From positions 1 through 37,051 of the forward strand of contig WGCN01000054.1 of NCBI GenBank assembly GCA_015493745.1: a stretch of 37,051 bases of DNA, read 5' to 3'. This DNA comes from Calditrichales bacterium. GTDB taxonomy: Bacteria; Calditrichota; Calditrichia; Calditrichales; J004. Position 1 is the stretch's first letter, and each line of letters opens with the position of its first letter. Both the position numbers and the translations under genes were made by a program. Shown one piece after another: positions 32,454-37,051 of this stretch. The notes below the pieces were generated by a model. That model worked only from the letters and a program-made list of their open reading frames with translations. It did not search any database and was not told where the DNA came from.

Positions 32454-32840
32454 CTATCTTTTGGAAAACTGGAAACGTTTCCGTGCCTTGGCCAAACCGT
32501 ATTTTTTACGTTCGGTCTCACGGGGATCGCGGGTCATAAATCCTTCACGCTTCAAAGCGGGACGGAAGTCTTCCGAATAGGCCACCAGGGCCCGGGCAAT
32601 ACCCAGACGCACCGCGCCGGCCTGACCACTCAGACCGCCACCGTTTACACGGATACGAAAATCAAAACTCTCCACATTCTCGGTAACTTCCAGAGGCTGC
32701 ATGATATCCATCAACAGCGTTTCACGCTTAAAATAGTCCAGCATCTCCTTGCCGTTCACGACAATCTTTCCACTACCCGGCGTCATGCGTACGCGGGCAA
32801 CGGACTGTTTTCTTCTACCAACGGTAATATATTCTTCCAT
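32454..32840 (-). CDS. rpsI: Small ribosomal subunit protein S9
   Basis: A 128-residue S9: [26 protein letters not shown] at the start, [23 protein letters not shown] in the core, and the C-terminal tail [17 protein letters not shown], whose final Lys-Arg reaches the P-site tRNA. The ATG at 32840 is preferred over a TTG one codon upstream. It follows rplM by 12 bases, the usual L13-S9 pair. Confidence 0.98.
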   Translation of the reverse strand: MEEYITVGRRKQSVARVRMTPGSGKIVVNGKEMLDYFKRETLLMDIMQPLEVTENVESFDFRIRVNGGGLSGQAGAVRLGIARALVAYSEDFRPALKREGFMTRDPRETERKKYGLAKARKRFQFSKR

Positions 32841-32852
32841 CAAAATCGCCTT

Positions 32853-33293
32853 TTAGTTTTTAATTTCCAAAGGTTGCGGTTGCTGAGCCACATGCGGATG
32901 TTCGCCGCCGGCATAAACCTTCAGCTTTCTCAGCATCTGACGCCCCAGACTGTTCTTAGGCAACATCCCCTTTACGGCATAGGTAACTACACGCTCGGGA
33001 TGGCGCTGCAACATCAAACGCACCGGTGTGATTTTTTCCCCGCCGGGATAACCCGAATGGCGAAAATAGGTTTTCTGATTCATTTTATTACCGGTCAGGC
33101 GCACCTGTTCGGCATTGATGACGATAACGAAATCGCCCATATCATAATGCGTGCCGTAGGTGGGCTTATGCTTACCCTTAAGCACATGCGCTACCTGACT
33201 GGCAAGACGACCAAGCGTTTTTCCCTTGGCGTCAACGATAAACCAACCTCTGGGCTGATCCAGGTCTGCTTTCTTCGCAGAATAAGTTTTCAA
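32853..33293 (-). CDS. rplM: Large ribosomal subunit protein L13
   Basis: A 146-residue L13: [34 protein letters not shown], then [44 protein letters not shown] and [24 protein letters not shown]. The open frame could begin at a TTG at 33305, but GGAGG at 33299-33303 lies five bases before a second TTG at 33293, which also gives the family's normal N-terminus (M)KTYSAK. The start is therefore TTG at 33293. It heads the rplM-rpsI operon behind a good sigma-70-like promoter. Confidence 0.97.
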   Translation of the reverse strand: MKTYSAKKADLDQPRGWFIVDAKGKTLGRLASQVAHVLKGKHKPTYGTHYDMGDFVIVINAEQVRLTGNKMNQKTYFRHSGYPGGEKITPVRLMLQRHPERVVTYAVKGMLPKNSLGRQMLRKLKVYAGGEHPHVAQQPQPLEIKN

Positions 33294-33329
33294 AACGGCC
33301 TCCAACTATCAACATTTAAAAGAGCAGTT

Positions 33330-33358
33330 AATATAAAGCGTTGATCCCTTTGAATCAA
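33330..33358 (-). promoter_or_regulatory. Sigma-70-type promoter for rplM-rpsI
   Basis: TTGATT (33353-33358) and TATATT (33330-33335) on the minus strand are exactly 17 bases apart and lie 37-65 bases before the rplM TTG start. The -10 matches 5 of 6 and the -35 4 of 6 consensus bases. This is the best promoter in the window. Confidence 0.65.
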
Positions 33359-33546
33359 GCCTATTTTAAATGATTTTTTGGGCTCTATTATACAGATGAA
33401 TGACCACCTGAAAGGGTATTATGAATTGTGTCCGGCAAAAAACAGGTACTTTAGCTGAAGAGATCAGCCGATCATAGCAACGGGTGACCTTCAAATACAG
33501 TGAGAATTTCTATTTGGTGTAGGGTAAGTTTATGGTGTAAAATTGC

Positions 33547-33641
33547 AACGGGCAATCCTGGCGAAAATGGCGCGCCCGGAAAACCTTATAACTTCGCCCA
33601 AACCGGACTCACGGCATTCTCCGCTTGAGCAACTTGTCAAA
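33547..33641. repeat. 95-bp direct repeat, copy 1
   Basis: This copy is identical to copy 2 (36329-36423) at 93 of 95 positions, with no gaps. It starts AACGGGCAATCC and ends CTTGTCAAA. It holds GGCGCGCC, several inverted pairs (CGGGC/GCCCG, GGCGAA/TTCGCC) and a 26-codon plus-strand frame read the same in both copies. It lies in the 586-base gap between rplM and the AlkC-like gene. Apart from this repeat, the rplM promoter and a possible ORF remnant, that gap shows nothing I recognise. Confidence 0.93.
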
Positions 33642-33712
33642 CAATTTCTTCTTATAATTCCTTATTCAAACCCAATTCTTACAGCGCTGCTTTTGTTTCT
33701 TCTCCTTTGTGA

Positions 33713-33880
33713 GTAGCACTGGATGTATCTTCCTCAACTTCAAAACTAATTGTAACTTTCAAAGATGGATTTGTGGCCAACCCATCCAAAACTTTCAAAA
33801 CAAACACTGATCTTAAGGTTCTTAATATCGCTAAAGAAGCAAAGGAAAAACACTTCCCGGGGCAGCTTGTTGGCTTTTGA
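33713..33880 (+). pseudogene. Possible 3' remnant of an unknown plus-strand gene
   Basis: A 55-codon frame between two TGA stops, without ATG, reads with a natural-looking amino acid composition (for example VTFKDGFVANPSKTFKTN and KEAKEKHFPGQLVGF). It ends 11 bases before the convergent AlkC-like gene's stop. I do not recognise the family. It may be the tail of a gene carried on the accessory segment and cut off, or a chance frame in AT-rich DNA. Confidence 0.25.
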
Positions 33881-33891
33881 TTACCGGAAAT

Positions 33892-34632
33892 TCAGACCCT
33901 TATCTTTCTTGTTGCGCGTTTAACAATCCATTTTGTGTGTTCATTGTCAGACTTTTGCCACCTCCTCAGTAATTTGGCTGTCGGGGCATAGTTTACTTTC
34001 AGCCAATCCGTTAGATGATTGCCTACTGATTTTTTAACAAACATGATTTCATCTTCTTTCAGCAATTCAAGTATTTCAAAGACCGGCTCAGGATTGTCGT
34101 TAAACGTATCGAGCCTGGTTGACCATGGGAGTTTGGGTCTCAGGCCCTCACTTGCCAGTCTTCGGAGATGGAAATTATCTGATTGAGCCCAGTTATTCAT
34201 TTGTTTTAAACAAAGATCAGGGTATTGACGGATGAAGGGTCTTATGGCGTATTCCCCTGTATTACGCTTGGTGATCTCCTCAATCGCCTTTATCGACAGT
34301 TCATAATCGTCAAGACCGAATAATTCGACAAACTTGCCGACAGGCATAATCCACCAGTAGTGCGTGAACATACCTGTCTCGTTGGGATTTTCTTTGCCCA
34401 GAATAGCGAGCAGGATGCCAATCGCTTCAGCATAATCTTCCGGAAGGTGTTCGAAGAGTTGCTCTGCAATAAAAACAACTCTTTGGGTGTAGGTTTTGCC
34501 GACCACCCCTTCCTCGACTGCCTGAACAAAGGAAGGCGAATCAAAACCTGTATAGGCCGGTCGGATTTTCTCAGATAGTAGCAGGGCCAGAGATTTTCCG
34601 AATTGTTCTGTTATATTGAGTCGTTCTGCCAT
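33892..34632 (-). CDS. AlkC-like DNA alkylation repair protein (HEAT-like repeats)
   Basis: A 246-residue all-helical protein with the pattern of the AlkC/AlkD DNA glycosylase superfamily. Indicative stretches are FIRQYPDLCLKQMNNWAQSDNFHLRRLASEGLRPKLPW, EDEIMFVKKSVGNHLTDWLKV and LLRRWQKSDNEHTKWIVKRATRKIRV. These enzymes remove bulky or methylated bases (3-methyladenine and similar) without base flipping. It lies two bases after a VOC-fold gene, so it belongs to the araC-voc-voc-alkC unit read from the minus strand. The AlkC rather than AlkD assignment is from motif memory. Base composition is more AT-rich than the polysaccharide locus. Confidence 0.8.
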   Translation of the reverse strand: MAERLNITEQFGKSLALLLSEKIRPAYTGFDSPSFVQAVEEGVVGKTYTQRVVFIAEQLFEHLPEDYAEAIGILLAILGKENPNETGMFTHYWWIMPVGKFVELFGLDDYELSIKAIEEITKRNTGEYAIRPFIRQYPDLCLKQMNNWAQSDNFHLRRLASEGLRPKLPWSTRLDTFNDNPEPVFEILELLKEDEIMFVKKSVGNHLTDWLKVNYAPTAKLLRRWQKSDNEHTKWIVKRATRKIRV

Positions 34633-34634
34633 AA

Positions 34635-35006
34635 TTATGCGTAATGGACAATATCAATCAACAAGCCGCCAGGGGCTTTGATCGTAAAATGATGACCATT
34701 TATTTCTTCTTTTGTGAGCTCGACAACAATATCAATCCCGGAGTCTTTTATCCGTTTGTATTCTTGTTCAACATTCTCTACTTCAAATTGTATGATGACA
34801 CCTTTTCCATCAAACTCTGGGTGAAAGACGGGGTGTACAAACGGAGAATTTGGCTGACAAAATAACAACTCATACTCCGGGTGTTCGATATGTTGAAGCA
34901 CGACAAAACCTTCCGCTCGTGATTTAACCCTGAAACCAAAATGACTGACGTAGAAGCGTTCACAGGCGTCTACATCAGATGTATAGATTTCGGTACTTAT
35001 TCTCAT
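34635..35006 (-). CDS. VOC-fold (glyoxalase/bleomycin-resistance-like) protein
   Basis: A 123-residue protein with the two beta-alpha-beta-beta-beta modules of the vicinal-oxygen-chelate fold: STEIYTSDVDACERFYVSHFGFRV, then VIIQFEVENVEQEYKRIKDSGIDIVVELTKEEINGHHFTIKAPGGLLIDIVHY. Members bind or modify small reactive compounds; metal-ligand residues cannot be assigned securely. It is a paralogue of the protein encoded just upstream and overlaps that gene by four bases (ATGA). The AlkC-like gene follows two bases later. Confidence 0.88.
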   Translation of the reverse strand: MRISTEIYTSDVDACERFYVSHFGFRVKSRAEGFVVLQHIEHPEYELLFCQPNSPFVHPVFHPEFDGKGVIIQFEVENVEQEYKRIKDSGIDIVVELTKEEINGHHFTIKAPGGLLIDIVHYA

Positions 35007-35383
35007 TGATCCGGTGCAGAATATTTTACGATGTCAATACCTACTCCGTTCGGGTCTTCGATGGAAAAGTGCCTGTCACCCCAAGGTTCATCTCTGAGTT
35101 CTATTTTTATTTCCACTCCCTTTTTCTTTAATTCATCATATAGGGTGTCAACTTCATCCATTTCAATCGTCAGATACATTCCACTCCCATTATAAGCTGT
35201 GTGAAAAAAAGGTTGTTGAGTCGGGTGGTCCGGAAGCAGGAATGAGAGTTCGGCCTGTTTGTTGGGTGTATGCATCAAAAGGTAGAACTCATTTTCGAAT
35301 GTGACGCCAAACCCTAAATTGTCTGAATAGAAGGCCTTGCTTTCTGCTAGTTTTTCTGTGATTACTCCGGCATTTAACTTCAT
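35003..35383 (-). CDS. VOC-fold (glyoxalase/bleomycin-resistance-like) protein
   Basis: A 126-residue VOC protein: LNAGVITEKLAESKAFYSDNLGFGV at the start and MYLTIEMDEVDTLYDELKKKGVEIKIELRDEPWGDRHFSIEDPNGVGIDIVKYS at the end. It is the upstream member of a tandem VOC pair; the two align along their whole length, so they arose by duplication or act as a heterodimer. It lies 91 bases after the AraC-type regulator gene. Substrate is unknown; drug, electrophile or metabolite binding are all possible. Confidence 0.88.
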   Translation of the reverse strand: MKLNAGVITEKLAESKAFYSDNLGFGVTFENEFYLLMHTPNKQAELSFLLPDHPTQQPFFHTAYNGSGMYLTIEMDEVDTLYDELKKKGVEIKIELRDEPWGDRHFSIEDPNGVGIDIVKYSAPDQ

Positions 35384-35474
35384 CTTTGTGCTCCTGTCTG
35401 AAATTCGACATCTGGTTTGTTATGAGCATAAAGATACGCTAGTCACGCCTAAAATCATTGTATAAATCGGACAT

Positions 35475-36287
35475 TTATTCTCTTCCAAATGCTCGACTCG
35501 GAGTAACACCATAGAAGTTTTTGAAATCTTTGATAAAATGAGCCTGATCATAGTAACCAAAATCGTAGAATAGTTTGCTGCGCCTTAAACTCTGTGAGGA
35601 GGGTTTGGTTTTCAGTATGTTTTGAAATTGAACGACTTTACTAAACGATTTCGGCGTATCGCCAATGTAGTATTTAAAAAGCCTCCTGAGTTGCCGCTCG
35701 CTGATACCGGTATTGATTTCAGTCGCCAAATTAACAATCCCGCACTTTTTTAAAATAACATCAATGGCGCTGTAAAGCCGACTGTCCAGGACAAAGTTCT
35801 TTTCATCAACCGCATCCAGAAAATATTGGTCAAATATGAAAGGAATTTGTTGGCTTGTGATGTCTCTGTCGAAATAATCCCCGATAAAACGGGAAGTAGC
35901 CGGAGATACATGAGATAGCGGTTGAAACCTGTTACTCAGAAAAGAGGCGTCGATATTGAATATCTGAGAAAATGTGGTTGGTAAAAAGCGTACACCTATA
36001 TAATGGAACGGACTCTCAAGAGGGAATTCGGTGTATTTTTTGCAAAATCCCATAACGTAGCTGTTATCCGGATGATGCAACTCAAAAAAGATATCGATGC
36101 AACCGTCTGTGACAACACGATAGGTAAAAGGGTTATCAAGTTTTGCGATGGTCTTTAGTTCCCAATAGCAGTATATGAATGGAAGTAATTCTGTCTGTGG
36201 CAAGAATTCTTGATAGCTTACCTGATTACCCGACTTTTTTACGGTGGGCTGTATGGGGGCATACAAATTTCTTATTTTTTCAATCAT
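35475..36287 (-). CDS. AraC-family transcription regulator
   Basis: A 270-residue regulator. The N-terminal sensor-like part (FLPQTELLPFIYCYWELKT, TDGCIDIFFELH, GVRFLPTTFSQIF) is of the type often annotated as DUF6597. The C-terminal AraC DNA-binding domain has VNLATEINTGISERQLRRLFKYYIGDTPKSFSKVVQFQNIL and the second helix-turn-helix LFYDFGYYDQAHFIKDFKNFYGVTPSRAF. The open frame extends to 36422, but those first 45 codons come from the 95-bp repeat, so I chose the internal ATG at 36287. It probably controls the two VOC genes and the AlkC-like gene that follow. Confidence 0.9.
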   Translation of the reverse strand: MIEKIRNLYAPIQPTVKKSGNQVSYQEFLPQTELLPFIYCYWELKTIAKLDNPFTYRVVTDGCIDIFFELHHPDNSYVMGFCKKYTEFPLESPFHYIGVRFLPTTFSQIFNIDASFLSNRFQPLSHVSPATSRFIGDYFDRDITSQQIPFIFDQYFLDAVDEKNFVLDSRLYSAIDVILKKCGIVNLATEINTGISERQLRRLFKYYIGDTPKSFSKVVQFQNILKTKPSSQSLRRSKLFYDFGYYDQAHFIKDFKNFYGVTPSRAFGRE

Positions 36288-36328
36288 AACCAGTTCTTTA
36301 AGGACTGTGTGGATTTTAATATTGAGAT

Positions 36329-36423
36329 AACGGGCAATCCTGGCGAAAATGGCGCGCCCGGAAAACCTTATAACTTCGCCAAAACCGGACTCACGGCATT
36401 CTCCGCTTGAGTAACTTGTCAAA
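36329..36423. repeat. 95-bp direct repeat, copy 2
   Basis: The second copy of the repeat at 33547-33641. It begins 24 bases after the YoeB-like toxin gene's stop and ends about 40 bases before the AraC gene's start, so it sits exactly between two functional units. With copy 1 it brackets 2.8 kb carrying four genes. A TGGCGAA/TTCGCCA pair forms a seven-base stem here (one base differs in copy 1). Confidence 0.93.
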
Positions 36424-36447
36424 TCGCCCGTATATTTTTATTGAATG

Positions 36448-36738
36448 CTATTTTTCCGATGGTAATTTTCCGGGAATATCGTAATGTCCGCCAATGGCAA
36501 AAATATAAATATAGTTCCGGTCAAATTTATAAATCAGCCTGTCTTTTTGGGATATTCTTCTTGACCACAAGCCCTTCAAATTATGTTTTAGCACTCCCGG
36601 CTTGCCTAAACCGGCAGATGGATCATTGCGTTGCATTTCTTTTAGAGGTTTGCTGAGATTTTTATGAAGAGTCTTGTCTTTTGTACGCAGTTCTTCATAT
36701 CTGGCCCGGGAATTTCCCTCAAATACTATCGATCTCAT
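36448..36738 (-). CDS. YoeB-family toxin (RelE-type mRNA interferase)
   Basis: A 96-residue protein close to YoeB: LGKPGVLKHNLKGLWSRRISQKDRLIYKF aligns with E. coli KGKPEPLKHNLSGFWSRRI and what follows, and the C-terminal GGHY matches the catalytic RYHY histidine and tyrosine. The glutamate of E. coli YoeB at position 46 is replaced by Ala (PSAGLGKP), a position that varies in the family. YoeB cuts ribosome-bound mRNA. An extra tail (DIPGKLPSEK) follows the usual end. The gene overlaps the antitoxin frame by 20 bases, as is normal for yefM-yoeB pairs. The antitoxin is damaged. Confidence 0.9.
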   Translation of the reverse strand: MRSIVFEGNSRARYEELRTKDKTLHKNLSKPLKEMQRNDPSAGLGKPGVLKHNLKGLWSRRISQKDRLIYKFDRNYIYIFAIGGHYDIPGKLPSEK

Positions 36739-36985
36739 CCATTTCTTCTTTTACAGGCTTGTATCCGCAATTCGTGTTGTTCGTTTTTAGAAATTCATTA
36801 ATCTGGGCCATTAATGATGAATTTTGAAGAACATATAAAGTCTCTTGTTCCCGTTCCCAGTCCTCGGCGCTCATAACAATAAAATCGCCACCTGCCCGTC
36901 TTCGCACCCTGATAGGGATGTGGTCATTTATAGATTATTCTACAAAAGTTTTTAAATTTGACCTAAATTTATTGGTGCTATGTCG
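36719..36985 (-). pseudogene. YefM/Phd-type antitoxin, apparently broken in its N-terminal part
   Basis: From a GTG at 36905-36907 a 62-codon frame reads RRRAGGDFIVMSAEDWEREQ and on to a toxin-binding C-terminal tail, matching the middle and end of YefM/Phd antitoxins. In the same frame further upstream the sequence continues with the expected N-terminal family pattern: TNKFRSNLKTFVE, then a TAA at 36935-36937, then SINDHIPIR. No ATG, GTG or TTG precedes that first part before another in-frame stop. The N-terminal DNA-binding half therefore seems lost by a nonsense change and start loss. A shortened product from the GTG, still able to bind toxin, remains possible. Confidence 0.65.
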
Positions 36986-37051
36986 TTTTGTGTGGGTAGT
37001 TTAAAAATATTCACTAAATTAGCATCATGAATTCAGCACAGTTATTTACAC

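Noticed and set aside
33547-33641. Canonical integron attC site in the repeat
   Set aside because: The RYYYAAC and GTTRRRY boxes are not present in proper paired positions on either strand. I therefore report a repeat and keep the cassette idea as a hypothesis only.
36288-36422. N-terminal 45-codon extension of the AraC-family protein
   Set aside because: It is encoded by the 95-bp repeat and has no resemblance to the family; the internal ATG at 36287 gives the normal start.
37027-37051. Possible start of a plus-strand gene (ATG near the right edge)
   Set aside because: Only eight codons fit before the edge and no ribosome site is seen, so it cannot be supported.
1-37051. CRISPR arrays, tRNA or rRNA genes, transposases
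   Set aside because: I looked for regularly spaced short repeats, cloverleaf-like elements and transposase motifs in the gaps and found none.

Overview
The window looks like a chromosomal segment of a Gram-negative, FCB-type bacterium. This is inference from the outer-membrane export gene (Wza-like), the Wzc-type tyrosine autokinase and the tightly packed operons; I cannot name the phylum. Strong AGGAGG-like ribosome sites before rpsB and rplM argue against a typical Bacteroidetes. Essentially every real gene lies on the minus strand, so transcription runs from high to low coordinates. Most plus-strand open frames are antisense shadows.

Region 1 (about 1-29464) is one large extracellular or capsular polysaccharide locus. 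In transcription order: an initiating polyprenyl-phosphate sugar transferase; a STAS-domain protein with a C-terminal helix-turn-helix-like segment; a Wza-type export protein; a Wzc-type chain-length regulator and tyrosine kinase; an intrinsic terminator overlapped by a 16-codon leader frame; then about 20 nearly contiguous genes. These encode an acyl-AMP ligase, FemAB-like and GNAT-like transferases, an ATP-grasp ligase, a metallophosphoesterase, a family-2 glycosyltransferase, an acyl carrier protein, a LarA-type lactate-racemase homologue with all its nickel-pincer residues, a Wzy/O-ligase-type polymerase, a Wzx flippase, four family-4 glycosyltransferases, two polysaccharide deacetylases, an APH-fold kinase, two heparinase II/III-type lyases and an edge-truncated NAD-dependent epimerase. 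Several members resemble families usually found beside the EpsH/XrtA exosortase, but no exosortase is visible here.

Region 2 (29642-33305) is a housekeeping translation block: rplM-rpsI with a good sigma-70-like promoter and an intrinsic terminator, then rpsB-tsf-pyrH-frr behind a structured leader.

Region 3 (33306-37051) is accessory DNA with a different texture (lower G+C, looser spacing). Two 95-bp direct repeats, 93/95 identical, bracket an AraC-type regulator, two tandem VOC-fold proteins and an AlkC-like DNA-alkylation-repair protein. Just beyond the outer repeat is a YoeB-like toxin whose YefM/Phd antitoxin gene has an in-frame stop and no visible start. This layout suggests a mobile, cassette-like insertion beside the ribosomal-protein operon.

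The points most worth following are the leader-ORF/terminator switch between the kinase and the assembly genes, the ACP + acyl-AMP ligase + LarA + FemAB + ATP-grasp set that may decorate the polymer with hydroxy-acyl or amino-acyl groups, the STAS-HTH fusion with a perfect 16-bp palindrome upstream, and the repeat-bounded cassette region.
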